NCBI RefSeq assembly: GCF_035621455.1
Contig: NZ_CP141822.1
Location: forward strand, 2,852,001 to 2,916,000
Reading direction: 5' to 3'
Origin: Vibrio natriegens NBRC 15636 = ATCC 14048 = DSM 759
GTDB lineage: Bacteria > Pseudomonadota > Gammaproteobacteria > Enterobacterales > Vibrionaceae
Length of the DNA: 64,000 nucleotides
Positions 40,840-49,455 of this stretch are shown here, one piece after another. A program made the position numbers and the translations under genes. The first letter of the stretch is position 1, and each line of letters begins with the position of its first letter. The notes beneath the pieces are model-generated. The model was given only the letters and a program-made list of their open reading frames with translations. It made no database searches and was not told where the DNA came from.

Positions 40840-41967
40840 ATGAACTACGAACAACTCGCACAACAAATCAAAATTTGGGGAAAAGAACTCGGCTTTCAAA
40901 AAGTGGGGATCTGCGATGTTGACCTAAGTGAGCATGAGGCCGCACTGCAACAGTGGCTGGATGCCGGGTATCACGGTTCTATGGACTGGATGGCTCGACA
41001 CGGCATGATGCGCGCGCGACCACATGAATTACTGCCGGGAACCATACGTGTTATCAGTGCGCGTATGGATTACCTACCGCCAGAAGCGCAATTCGCTTCA
41101 AACCTTGCCAATAAAAACCACGCCTACATCAGTCGTTATGCCCTAGGACGTGACTATCACAAACTCGTAAGAAAGCAGCTCAATAAACTCGGTAAATTAA
41201 TTGAAGAAGAAGTCGGTAAGTTTGGCTACCGCCCTTTTGTTGATTCCGCCCCGATATTAGAGCGACCACTGGCTCAAAAAGCTGGGCTAGGTTGGACCGG
41301 GAAACATTCTCTGATCTTGGATAAAGACTGTGGTTCTTGGTTCTTTCTGGGCGAGTTACTGATTGATTTGCCATTGCCGGTTGATCAACCAAGTGTTGAT
41401 CAGTGTGGAAAATGCAAAGCGTGTATCACTTCATGTCCGACGCAAGCGATTGTAGACGACAAAGTGGTGGATGCACGACGTTGTATCTCCTACCTGACCA
41501 TCGAGTTCGATGGCATCATTCCAGAAGAATTTCGAAAACCAATGGGGAACCGAATTTACGGCTGTGATGATTGCCAACTGGTGTGTCCATGGAACCGATA
41601 TGCCGATATCACCGAACAAGAAGACTTTCACCGCCGTGATAGTTTTCAACACCCAGACTTAGTCGATATGTTTGGTTGGGATGAAGCCGCTTTCTTAAAG
41701 AACATGGAAGGCTCCGCGATTCGCCGAATTGGTCACTTACAATGGCTGCGTAATATTGCTGTCGCACTTGGCAACGCAGAATACAGTCAACGTGTCATTG
41801 ATGCGCTTGTCTCTCGTCAGGGAGAAAGTGACTTACTCGATGAACATATTATCTGGGCATTGAATCAGCAGCTGAACCAAACTCCGGTCAATGAGACTGA
41901 GTCAGTTGAAACGAAGAAAAACCGTTTAATCAGGATTGTAGAGAAAGGCTTACCGAGAGATGCATAA
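40840..41967 (+). CDS. queG: Epoxyqueuosine reductase QueG
   Basis: QueG reduces epoxyqueuosine to queuosine in tRNA, the last step of Q biosynthesis, using cobalamin and two [4Fe-4S] clusters. The ATG at 40840 (MNYEQLAQQIKIWGKELG) has a GGTGG box; a GTG nine bases earlier is rejected. The 375 residues contain the N-terminal DUF1730 region, the ferredoxin motifs CGKCKACITSCPTQAI (about 190-205) and CDDCQLVCPWN (about 240-250), and the substrate-region RPHELLPGTIRV. It is divergent from tsaE. Confidence 0.96.
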   Translation: MNYEQLAQQIKIWGKELGFQKVGICDVDLSEHEAALQQWLDAGYHGSMDWMARHGMMRARPHELLPGTIRVISARMDYLPPEAQFASNLANKNHAYISRYALGRDYHKLVRKQLNKLGKLIEEEVGKFGYRPFVDSAPILERPLAQKAGLGWTGKHSLILDKDCGSWFFLGELLIDLPLPVDQPSVDQCGKCKACITSCPTQAIVDDKVVDARRCISYLTIEFDGIIPEEFRKPMGNRIYGCDDCQLVCPWNRYADITEQEDFHRRDSFQHPDLVDMFGWDEAAFLKNMEGSAIRRIGHLQWLRNIAVALGNAEYSQRVIDALVSRQGESDLLDEHIIWALNQQLNQTPVNETESVETKKNRLIRIVEKGLPRDA

Positions 41968-42295
41968 GGCGTAGTCTATATGCAAAAGATTGAAATGCTT
42001 TTTTCATGCGCAATTCATGACCTCGTTCTCAATTTTGTAATGTGGAAAAAAATTTGAGATTAGATAAAAAAGAGGTAGGAAAAAAAAGTTAAACACAATC
42101 CCAGTAAATGACTAGGATCAAAAAAATACAATGTAATGATCGTATTTTAACAACCAAGATCTATGCAGTTGTGCTTTTTTTCTTTATTTAACAGCTAGTT
42201 AAAACAAAATCCAATCACAATTCAAACACTTAAAAAATAAAAGATCTTCGTTTACTAACAAATAATGTCAAGCTAAAAACACTTTATCAACCAAG

Positions 42296-42304
42296 TTATC
42301 CACA
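42296..42304 (+). promoter_or_regulatory. DnaA box, perfect TTATCCACA
   Basis: Exact match to the high-affinity R1/R4 DnaA box TTATCCACA. It is the left member of an inverted pair; the next box lies 10 bp away. Confidence 0.8.
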
Positions 42305-42314
42305 GAACGCTGTA

Positions 42315-42323
42315 TGTGGATAA
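42315..42323 (-). promoter_or_regulatory. DnaA box, perfect TTATCCACA on minus strand
   Basis: TGTGGATAA on the plus strand is the exact complement of the high-affinity DnaA box. The two boxes point towards each other across the 10-bp spacer GAACGCTGTA, an arrangement resembling paired boxes of DnaA-binding loci. Confidence 0.8.
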
Positions 42324-42493
42324 GTCTGTTAATGAAAGATAGCAAAAACACTCGCATACCAGAGCACTATTGTGTCTGCCGATTCATATAATGTTTTCAA
42401 CACAAACGAAAACACCCGACATCATACAATGCGGATTAAAATTTATTTTAGGGGAGTTATGCTTCACAGCATGATGAAAAGAGCGATGTGGAT

Positions 42494-42553
42494 TGGTTGC
42501 GGGGGCTGGATTTGATCCGAGCGGCGCATCCGTCGACGACCTGAGGGTTATGA
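42494..42553 (-). pseudogene. Truncated tRNA-fMet remnant with a 16-nt insertion
   Basis: The minus strand carries the anticodon region TCATAACCC, the T-arm region GGATCAAATCC and the full 3' end CCCCCGCAACCA of tRNA-fMet. A 16-nt segment (GACGGATGCGCCGCTC) is inserted between GGTCGTC and GGATC, and a few point changes are present. The 5' half (acceptor and D arm) is missing. It lies at the distal end of the tRNA cluster. Confidence 0.85.
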
Positions 42554-42580
42554 TAAATAACAATCAAACTGTCTTGAATT

Positions 42581-42657
<77 letters not shown>

Positions 42658-42696
42658 TCCGTATTTCACTGTTAAGCACAATGAGAGCTATCAAAC

Positions 42697-42772
42697 TGGA
42701 GCGACACACGAGGTTCGAACTCGTGACCTCAACCTTGGCAAGGTTGCGCTCTACCAACTGAGCTAGTGTCGC
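42697..42772 (-). tRNA. tRNA-Gly (GCC), copy 1
   Basis: A 76-nt tRNA with GCC anticodon in the loop TTGCCAA, acceptor GCGACAC and encoded CCA. Identical to the other six glycine copies in the cluster. Confidence 0.97.
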
Positions 42773-42804
42773 ATGATTAACCGCTAGTGCGCTTAATCTT
42801 AATT

Positions 42805-42881
<77 letters not shown>

Positions 42882-42920
42882 TCCGTATTTCATTGTTAAG
42901 CACAATGAGAGCTATCAAAT

Positions 42921-42996
42921 TGGAGCGACACACGAGGTTCGAACTCGTGACCTCAACCTTGGCAAGGTTGCGCTCTACCAACTGAGCTAGTGTCGC
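42921..42996 (-). tRNA. tRNA-Gly (GCC), copy 2
   Basis: 76 nt, anticodon GCC, encoded CCA; identical to copy 1. Confidence 0.97.
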
Positions 42997-43033
42997 ATTT
43001 TGTCACTGTTAAGCACAATGAGAGCTATCAAAA

Positions 43034-43109
43034 TGGAGCGACACACGAGGTTCGAACTCGTGACCTCAACCTTGGCAAGGTTGCGCTCTACCAACTGAGC
43101 TAGTGTCGC
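43034..43109 (-). tRNA. tRNA-Gly (GCC), copy 3
   Basis: 76 nt, anticodon GCC, encoded CCA. Flanked by two other glycine genes with almost identical short spacers (TCACTGTTAAGCACAATGAG core), a tandem Gly-Gly-Gly run. Confidence 0.97.
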
Positions 43110-43146
43110 ATTTTGTCACTGTTAAGCACAATGAGGGCTATCAAAT

Positions 43147-43222
43147 TGGAGCGACACACGAGGTTCGAACTCGTGACCTCAACCTTGGCAAGGTTGCGCT
43201 CTACCAACTGAGCTAGTGTCGC
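43147..43222 (-). tRNA. tRNA-Gly (GCC), copy 4
   Basis: 76 nt, anticodon GCC, encoded CCA; same sequence as the other glycine copies. Confidence 0.97.
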
Positions 43223-43254
43223 ATGATTAACCGCTAGTGCGTTTAATCTTAATT

Positions 43255-43331
<77 letters not shown>

Positions 43332-43370
43332 TCCGTATTTCACTGTTAAGCACAATGAGAGCTATCAAAT

Positions 43371-43446
43371 TGGAGCGACACACGAGGTTCGAACTCGTGA
43401 CCTCAACCTTGGCAAGGTTGCGCTCTACCAACTGAGCTAGTGTCGC
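43371..43446 (-). tRNA. tRNA-Gly (GCC), copy 5
   Basis: 76 nt, anticodon GCC, encoded CCA; same sequence as the other glycine copies. Confidence 0.97.
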
Positions 43447-43464
43447 ATATTCTCACAAGAGAAT

Positions 43465-43541
<77 letters not shown>

Positions 43542-43580
43542 TCCGTATTTCATTGTTAAGCACAATGAGAGCTATCAAAT

Positions 43581-43656
43581 TGGAGCGACACACGAGGTTC
43601 GAACTCGTGACCTCAACCTTGGCAAGGTTGCGCTCTACCAACTGAGCTAGTGTCGC
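43581..43656 (-). tRNA. tRNA-Gly (GCC), copy 6
   Basis: 76 nt, anticodon GCC, encoded CCA; same sequence as the other glycine copies. Confidence 0.97.
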
Positions 43657-43674
43657 ATATTCTCATAAGAGAAT

Positions 43675-43751
<77 letters not shown>

Positions 43752-43792
43752 TCCGTAATCATCATTCAAAGCATGATGAGCGCTTATCAAAC

Positions 43793-43868
43793 TGGAGCGA
43801 CACACGAGGTTCGAACTCGTGACCTCAACCTTGGCAAGGTTGCGCTCTACCAACTGAGCTAGTGTCGC
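43793..43868 (-). tRNA. tRNA-Gly (GCC), copy 7, promoter-proximal
   Basis: 76 nt, anticodon GCC, encoded CCA. First gene of the cluster, about 30 bp downstream of the predicted stable-RNA promoter. Confidence 0.97.
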
Positions 43869-43900
43869 ATTCACAACGTTTCCGTTGTTCAGGGCTGCGA

Positions 43901-43928
43901 ATTATAAGAGCATTTTTTTGTGATGCAA
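43901..43928 (-). promoter_or_regulatory. Promoter of the 12-tRNA cluster
   Basis: On the minus strand TTGCAT (43923-43928) and a perfect TATAAT (43901-43906) are spaced by 16 bp. A G+C-rich discriminator (TCGCAGCCC) follows, typical of stringently controlled stable-RNA promoters. The upstream DNA contains A/T tracts resembling an UP element. Confidence 0.8.
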
Positions 43929-44024
43929 GTCCTTCCTTCAAAAAAACTTTAAATTTTTACTGAATGATGAAAAAGCAAGCAAAACAACCATGAATGACAA
44001 CTATTTAGATCGCAGCCTTAACAA

Positions 44025-44570
44025 TTAAATCTTAAAGATTGTCTCGCGATAGTACTTCAGTTCAGCAATAGACTCACGAATGTCATCTAAAGCCAAATGT
44101 GTACCTTGTTTAGAAAAACCATCCAGCACTTCTGGTTTCCATCGACGAGTAAGCTCTTTCAGCGTGCTGACATCCAAATAACGGTAGTGAAAATATTCTT
44201 CCAGCTCTGGCATGTGCTTGTACAAGAAGCGACGATCCTGGCCAATGCTGTTACCACAAATTGGAGAAGCGCCTTTAGGCACCCACTGCTCTAGGAAAGC
44301 AATAGTTTGAGCAACCGCATCTTGTTCAGTCACTTTGCTGTTGCGAACACGCTCAACCAAGCCACTTGCGGTATGGGTATTGGTGCACCAGTCATCCATC
44401 TTAGCCAATTCTTCTTCCGGCTGATGAACTGCAAGTACCGGCCCTTCAGCCAAAATATTTAATTCGCTATCGGTGACAATAGAAGCAATTTCTATGATTT
44501 TGTGCGTTTCAGGATCGAGCCCCGTCATCTCTAAATCAACCCATATCAGGTTTTGATCGCTAAAGGACAT
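44025..44570 (-). CDS. orn: Oligoribonuclease
   Basis: Orn degrades 2-5 nt RNA fragments, chiefly pGpG and other diribonucleotides. The ATG at 44570 ([20 protein letters not shown]) gives 181 residues, identical in length to E. coli Orn; the longer frame is rejected. DEDDh exonuclease motifs are visible: [15 protein letters not shown] (Asp and Glu), [17 protein letters not shown] (Asp) and [11 protein letters not shown] (His, Asp). It sits between the tRNA cluster and rsgA, and diverges from rsgA. Confidence 0.98.
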   Translation of the reverse strand: MSFSDQNLIWVDLEMTGLDPETHKIIEIASIVTDSELNILAEGPVLAVHQPEEELAKMDDWCTNTHTASGLVERVRNSKVTEQDAVAQTIAFLEQWVPKGASPICGNSIGQDRRFLYKHMPELEEYFHYRYLDVSTLKELTRRWKPEVLDGFSKQGTHLALDDIRESIAELKYYRETIFKI

Positions 44571-44699
44571 GGTTACGCCGCCTATTTGTTTATCGATAAA
44601 AAAGGTACTATACCTCAAAATACTTGAAACACGATACTCACTAACTTGAGCCGAGAGCGAGCTCAATAGCTTGAGTTAACTCATATTAAGTACAAAATT

Positions 44700-45764
44700 G
44701 TGGCTAAAAAGAAAAAGTTAACCAAAGGTCAGGTACGACGCGTTCGTAACAACCAACAGAAACGTTTGAAGAAACAAGAAGAGTCCATCCAATGGGATGA
44801 GAACATGCTAGGCGCGAGTAAACAGGGCTTAGTGATCACCCGTTTTGGCCAACATGCTGATATTGAAGATTTAGATACGGGGCAGGTCCAACGCTGTAAC
44901 CTTCGTCGCGGTGTTGAATCTCTGGTTTCTGGAGACCGAGTACTGTGGCGCGAAGGTCTCGAGTCGATGGCTGGAATATCTGGTGTGGTGGAAGCGGTTG
45001 AACCTCGTACTTCAATGCTGACTCGACCGGACTACTACGATGGCCTAAAACCCGTCGCGGCGAACATCAACCAAATGGTGATTGTCTCTTCTGTTTTGCC
45101 AGAGCTTTCGCTCAATATCATCGACCGTTACTTAGTTGCTGCAGAGACACTCAGCATTGCGCCTTTACTCGTTCTGAACAAAGTCGATCTGCTTGAAGAT
45201 GATGATCGTACGACGTATGAAGAATGGCTAAAAGAATATGAGCGCATTGGCTATAAGGTACTGTTTGTCAGCAAGAAATCTGGTGAAGGCATTAAGGAGC
45301 TGGAAGCTCAGTTACGCGATCGTATTAACATATTCGTCGGTCAATCGGGTGTAGGCAAATCCAGCCTGGTAAACGCCCTGATGCCAGAACTCGAGCAAGA
45401 AGTGGAAGAAGGCGAAATTTCTGAAAACTCAGGATTAGGTCAACACACAACAACGGCCGCACGTCTTTACCACATCCCGACAGGTGGCGATTTGATTGAC
45501 TCCCCGGGGGTTCGTGAGTTTGGTCTGTGGCACTTAGAAGCAGAAGAAGTCACGAAAGCGTTCGTCGAGTTCCGTCCATATCTTGGTGGCTGCAAATTCC
45601 GAGACTGTAAACACAATGATGATCCTGGCTGTATTCTGCGTGAAGCCGTGGAGAAAGGTGAAGTAAGCGAAGTTCGGTTTGAGAACTACCATCGTATTCT
45701 CGAAAGCATGGGCGAGAATAAGGCAAACCGTCAATATTCTCGCAGTAAGAAAGCGGATCTGTAA
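44700..45764 (+). CDS. rsgA: Small ribosomal subunit biogenesis GTPase RsgA
   Basis: RsgA is a circularly permuted GTPase that checks late 30S assembly. The start is a GTG at 44700 ([20 protein letters not shown]). The 354 residues have an N-terminal OB fold (about 60-110), then GTPase motifs in permuted order: NKVDLL (G4), [12 protein letters not shown] (G1) and DSPGVREFG (G3). A C-terminal zinc finger ([16 protein letters not shown]) follows. It diverges from orn, with psd 116 nt downstream. Confidence 0.97.
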   Translation: MAKKKKLTKGQVRRVRNNQQKRLKKQEESIQWDENMLGASKQGLVITRFGQHADIEDLDTGQVQRCNLRRGVESLVSGDRVLWREGLESMAGISGVVEAVEPRTSMLTRPDYYDGLKPVAANINQMVIVSSVLPELSLNIIDRYLVAAETLSIAPLLVLNKVDLLEDDDRTTYEEWLKEYERIGYKVLFVSKKSGEGIKELEAQLRDRINIFVGQSGVGKSSLVNALMPELEQEVEEGEISENSGLGQHTTTAARLYHIPTGGDLIDSPGVREFGLWHLEAEEVTKAFVEFRPYLGGCKFRDCKHNDDPGCILREAVEKGEVSEVRFENYHRILESMGENKANRQYSRSKKADL

Positions 45765-45880
45765 CCGAATTGTCGCCGCAACTGTGTAATAATTCTTCAC
45801 CGAATACTGACAAGCCAATTAAATTTCAGTAACATCACGCGCCCTAACGTGCGTATCTAACAGAAGTATCGGAATTAAAG

Positions 45881-46738
45881 ATGGACAAGATTAAAGTTGG
45901 ACTGCAGTACTGGATCCCACAACATGGCTTAACTCGCCTGATGGGTAAACTAGCTTCATCAGAAGCTGGCAGTCTGACCACAGCAGTTATTCGCTGGTTT
46001 ATCAAACAGTACAATGTGAACATGGACGAGGCGAAGCACTCTGACCCTAAGCACTTTAAAACGTTCAACGAGTTTTTTGTTCGTGAACTTAAAGAAGGCG
46101 CACGTCCGATTGCTGAAGGCGAAGCGGTGATCACTCACCCTGCAGACGCTTGTGTCAGTCAATTTGGCCCGATCGAAGACGGTCAGTTGATTCAGGCAAA
46201 AGGCCACAACTTCTCGGCACAAGAACTGCTTGGCGGTGATGCAAAGCTGGCAGAAGAGTTCCAAGACGGCTCATTTGCAACGCTATACCTGTCACCTCGT
46301 GACTACCACCGTGTGCACATGCCGTGCGACGGAACGCTGCGTCAAATGATTTACGTACCGGGCGATCTGTTCTCAGTAAACCCACTGACTGCGGAAAATG
46401 TGCCAAACCTATTTGCGCGTAATGAGCGCGTCGTTTGTATTTTTGATACCGAGTTTGGCCCAATGGCTCAGGTTCTGGTTGGCGCAACCATCGTAGGCAG
46501 CATCGAACAAGTTTGGGCTGGTACGATTACGCCTCCTCGCGGTAATACCGTTTACAAATGGGACTACCCAGCAGAAGGTAACAAAGCAGTTATCCTGAAA
46601 AAAGGTGAAGAGATGGGTCGCTTTAAGCTAGGTTCAACCGTTATCAACCTGTTCGCAAAAGATGCCATCACATTCGATGAAAGCATGGAAAATGGTAAGA
46701 CAACGGTAATGGGTACGCCTTACGCTCATAAGCAGTAA
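45881..46738 (+). CDS. psd: Phosphatidylserine decarboxylase proenzyme
   Basis: Psd converts phosphatidylserine to phosphatidylethanolamine at the inner membrane. The 285-residue proenzyme cleaves itself at the LGST motif ([13 protein letters not shown], about 246-258), leaving a pyruvoyl group on the alpha chain. Other markers are [13 protein letters not shown] (about 87-99) and [13 protein letters not shown] (about 139-151), which includes the catalytic His. It is downstream of rsgA as in E. coli, and ends at a terminator. Confidence 0.97.
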   Translation: MDKIKVGLQYWIPQHGLTRLMGKLASSEAGSLTTAVIRWFIKQYNVNMDEAKHSDPKHFKTFNEFFVRELKEGARPIAEGEAVITHPADACVSQFGPIEDGQLIQAKGHNFSAQELLGGDAKLAEEFQDGSFATLYLSPRDYHRVHMPCDGTLRQMIYVPGDLFSVNPLTAENVPNLFARNERVVCIFDTEFGPMAQVLVGATIVGSIEQVWAGTITPPRGNTVYKWDYPAEGNKAVILKKGEEMGRFKLGSTVINLFAKDAITFDESMENGKTTVMGTPYAHKQ

Positions 46739-46763
46739 GTTTTCCTGTAAAAAAGCTGATTTC

Positions 46764-46790
46764 AAAGCCTCCAAATGCGGAGGCTTTTTT
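46764..46790 (+). terminator. psd terminator
   Basis: AAAGCCTCC and GGAGGCTTT form a nine-pair stem around AAATGC, followed by a T run. It lies 25 bp after the psd stop. Confidence 0.9.
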
Positions 46791-46916
46791 ATTGATAAAA
46801 AACAAAACTCTGTTCGAAATTTAGCCTAATATTTTCAAACTCATACCTGCCTCTAAGTACTTAAAAGCGCAATCAATTATTCTGTGCAATGGAGTGACTA
46901 TTTAAAGGGGCTACCA

Positions 46917-48332
46917 ATGCCAAAGATGAGTGCGAGTACGCTGGTCAAATTGCTGGTGTGTTTTTTGATTCCGCTTGGCGTCCTAATGATGCCGATCGAT
47001 GCTATTCCTATTGATGACCTGACTTTAATTCAACATCGTCTACTGGCTATTTTTCTTCTTGCCGCCTTACTTTGGGTACTAGAGCCCGTTCCGGTTTTCG
47101 CTACCTCAATTCTGATCATCGCTCTTGAGCTGATCATGATCTCGGATAAAGGATTGCATCTCTTTCGTGCTCCACCAGCAGGTCACGATCTCGGTGACCT
47201 GATCGCCTACACCGATATTTTTTCTGCATTCTCATCGCCGATCATCATTCTCTTCATGGGTGGTTTTGCCCTTGCAATTGCTGCCTCAAAATACGATCTC
47301 GACAACAACCTTGCACGTGTTCTGCTCAAACCATTTGGTACACAGCCTAAATTCATTATGCTTGGCCTGATGCTGATCACCGCCGTATTCTCGATGTTTA
47401 TGTCCAATACCGCGACAACGGTGATGATGCTGGCTCTATTAGGCCCAATTGTGGCTTCTGCCCCTAAGGGCGATCTAGGCATTAAAGCACTGGTGTTATG
47501 TATCCCTATCGCGGCAAACACTGGTGGTATCGCAACACCGATTGGTACGCCACCCAATGCGATTGCTCTGCAGTATCTAACCGGTGAAAACACGATAGAC
47601 TTTCTGACCTGGATGATGATGGGTCTGCCGTTTGTATTAATACAACTCACCATTGCCTGGTTTTTACTGCAAAAGCTTTTCCCCTCTAGCGAGGCGGAAA
47701 TGAAACTCAAGCTAAATGGTACGTTTAAAAGAAGTTGGCGTGCTTATGTGGTCTACGTAACGTTTGCAATGACCATTCTGTTGTGGATGACAACCAAAGC
47801 CCACGGTATGAACACTTATGTCGTCGCCATTATCCCACTGGCAATCTTCACCTTGACGGGCATCATGGGCAAAGAAGAGCTGAAATTGATTAACTGGGAC
47901 GTGCTTTGGCTGGTAGCCGGTGGTATTGCGATTGGCATTGCACTGGATAAAACGGGCTTAGCAGAAGCCCTAGCCCACGCAATAGACTACGAGTCACTCT
48001 CTCCGTTTGCGGTTGTGATCGCTCTCTCGATTGTCTGCTGGCTAATGGCGAACTTTATGTCGAACACCGCGACAGCAAACTTATTGATGCCAATTGCTGC
48101 CGCTATTGGTGCGTCCATGCCTAGTCTGGCTACTATCGGTGGGCTTCAGGGGCTGTTGGTCGTGGTCGCCTTCTCCGCATCACTCGGCATGATTTTACCT
48201 GTCTCGACCCCGCCAAACTCTCTGGCTTACTCTACAGGCTTGATAGAAAGTAAAGACATGGCGAAAGTCGGTCTTATCCTTGGACTGGTCGGCTTGTTTA
48301 TCGTTTATGGCGCCGTGCTTATTCTCTTTTAG
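46917..48332 (+). CDS. SLC13/DASS family sodium-dependent anion symporter
   Basis: A divalent-anion:Na+ symporter related to VcINDY and the eukaryotic NaDC/INDY carriers. I chose the ATG at 46917 (MPKMSASTLVKLLV), six bases after AAAGGGG; a GTG 33 nt upstream is less likely. The 471 residues contain about 11 membrane segments, two SNT motifs (FMSNTATTVMM and FMSNTATANLL) that bind substrate and sodium, and the GGIATPIGTPPNAI and LPVSTPPNSLAYSTG loops. The likely substrates are C4-dicarboxylates, but phosphate, sulfate or citrate cannot be excluded. Confidence 0.87.
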   Translation: MPKMSASTLVKLLVCFLIPLGVLMMPIDAIPIDDLTLIQHRLLAIFLLAALLWVLEPVPVFATSILIIALELIMISDKGLHLFRAPPAGHDLGDLIAYTDIFSAFSSPIIILFMGGFALAIAASKYDLDNNLARVLLKPFGTQPKFIMLGLMLITAVFSMFMSNTATTVMMLALLGPIVASAPKGDLGIKALVLCIPIAANTGGIATPIGTPPNAIALQYLTGENTIDFLTWMMMGLPFVLIQLTIAWFLLQKLFPSSEAEMKLKLNGTFKRSWRAYVVYVTFAMTILLWMTTKAHGMNTYVVAIIPLAIFTLTGIMGKEELKLINWDVLWLVAGGIAIGIALDKTGLAEALAHAIDYESLSPFAVVIALSIVCWLMANFMSNTATANLLMPIAAAIGASMPSLATIGGLQGLLVVVAFSASLGMILPVSTPPNSLAYSTGLIESKDMAKVGLILGLVGLFIVYGAVLILF

Positions 48333-48384
48333 CTCTCAAGCCTGACCATCAGATACAATCGGAAAGCCAATCTTGGTTTTGGAG

Positions 48385-48413
48385 AAAAAGCAGCTTATCA
48401 CGCTGCTTTTTCT
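48385..48413 (+). terminator. Terminator after the SLC13 gene
   Basis: AAAAAGCAGC and GCTGCTTTTT form a ten-pair stem around TTATCAC, followed by T-rich sequence. It separates the transporter from the EamA gene. Confidence 0.82.
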
Positions 48414-48496
48414 TTGCCGCTAACTTGTTCTTTTACATCGATACAATTTAATGCATATTAATGCTCCCTCCCGAACCAACAGGACTTTACTCAATC

Positions 48497-49384
48497 ATGG
48501 GTTATGAATGGCTGGCACTTTGTGCTGCTTTTTTGTGGGCGATCTCTAGCTTAATTTCCGTCATTCCGGCGCAGCATTTGGGCGCTTTCGCTTATAGCCG
48601 TTGGCGTATGGGATGCACGGCAGTCATCCTTACAACCATGGCGTGGATTACTGGCGGCTGGTTAAGTGTGTCGATGGAACACGTCACACCAATGATGGCA
48701 TCTGGCTTAATTGGTATTTTCATTGGTGATACCGCCCTGTTTGCCTGTATGAACCGTATGGGACCAAGGCAAGCGGGTTTGCTGTTCTCCTGTCACGCCG
48801 TATTCTCAACCATCCTTGGCTATTTCCTATTTAGTGAAAGCATGACCAATACGGAATTGCTCGGCTCAGCGTTGGTTTTTAGTGGCGTCGTCATGGCTAT
48901 TTTCTTTGGCCGACGCGGGCAAACGAATAACGTTTTAGAAGAGGTCAAAGGCAATATCTGGCTAGGGATAGGATTAGGGCTCACTGCAGCAATGTGTCAG
49001 GCGCTTGGTGGCATCATAGCCAAGCCAGTGATGCAAACGAGCGTTGACCCCGTCGCAGCATCGGCGATTCGTATGATCAGCGCTTTTATTGCTCACTGCT
49101 TGTTACTGGTCATCGGAGTAAAAGTCGCCAGACCAACACAACATATTACGTGGCGTGTTTTTGGTATTACTGCACTGAACGGTTTTCTCGCCATGGCGGT
49201 TGGTATGACACTGATTCTTTACGCACTTCGTGAGGGGAATGTAGGCATGGTCGCTCTATTGTCTTCCACCACTCCAATCATGCTGCTCCCACTGCTCTGG
49301 ATTTATACTAAGCGCAGACCAAACAGATTTGCCTGGCTAGGCGCCGCTCTCGCGGTGATTGGAGCAGGGATTTTGGTCCACTAG
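48497..49384 (+). CDS. EamA/DMT family transporter
   Basis: A drug/metabolite-transporter superfamily membrane protein with two EamA domains. From the ATG at 48497 (MGYEWLALCAAFLWAISSLI) it has 295 residues and about ten membrane segments. EamA-type features are ALCAAFLWAISSLIS, the SRWRMG segment and LSSTTPIMLLPLLWI near the C-terminus. An upstream ATG (48461) has no ribosome binding site. The substrate is unknown. It is a single gene between two terminators. Confidence 0.85.
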   Translation: MGYEWLALCAAFLWAISSLISVIPAQHLGAFAYSRWRMGCTAVILTTMAWITGGWLSVSMEHVTPMMASGLIGIFIGDTALFACMNRMGPRQAGLLFSCHAVFSTILGYFLFSESMTNTELLGSALVFSGVVMAIFFGRRGQTNNVLEEVKGNIWLGIGLGLTAAMCQALGGIIAKPVMQTSVDPVAASAIRMISAFIAHCLLLVIGVKVARPTQHITWRVFGITALNGFLAMAVGMTLILYALREGNVGMVALLSSTTPIMLLPLLWIYTKRRPNRFAWLGAALAVIGAGILVH

Positions 49385-49405
49385 AATCCATAGAGCATCA
49401 GAAAC

Positions 49406-49434
49406 AAAAAAGCCCGAGATTAACTCGGGCTTTT
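49406..49434. terminator. Bidirectional terminator between the EamA gene and gpmI
   Basis: AAAAGCCCGAG and CTCGGGCTTTT form an 11-pair stem around ATTAA, with T or A tracts on both sides. It suits these convergent genes. Confidence 0.92.
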
Positions 49435-49455
49435 ATCATTCTGCATTTCAGTTAA

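Larger units (their letters stand above)
41968..42493. other. AT-rich queG-tRNA spacer with DnaA boxes, candidate datA-like element
   Basis: These 526 bp contain no convincing gene. They are AT-rich, with four GATC sites (near 42117, 42138, 42159 and 42242). Two of these lie within AGATCT, a 6-mer also reported as an ATP-DnaA site. A pair of perfect, inverted DnaA boxes lies at 42296-42323. TTAAACACA at 42089-42097 is a one-mismatch DnaA box. The position between queG and tRNA-Gly genes is, from memory, the same as that of E. coli datA. No IHF site of good quality was found. Confidence 0.55.

Noticed and set aside
42267..42310. An IHF site next to the DnaA boxes.
   Set aside because: TATCAACCAAGTTA resembles WATCAA-N4-TTR but has one extra base in the spacer, so I do not call it.
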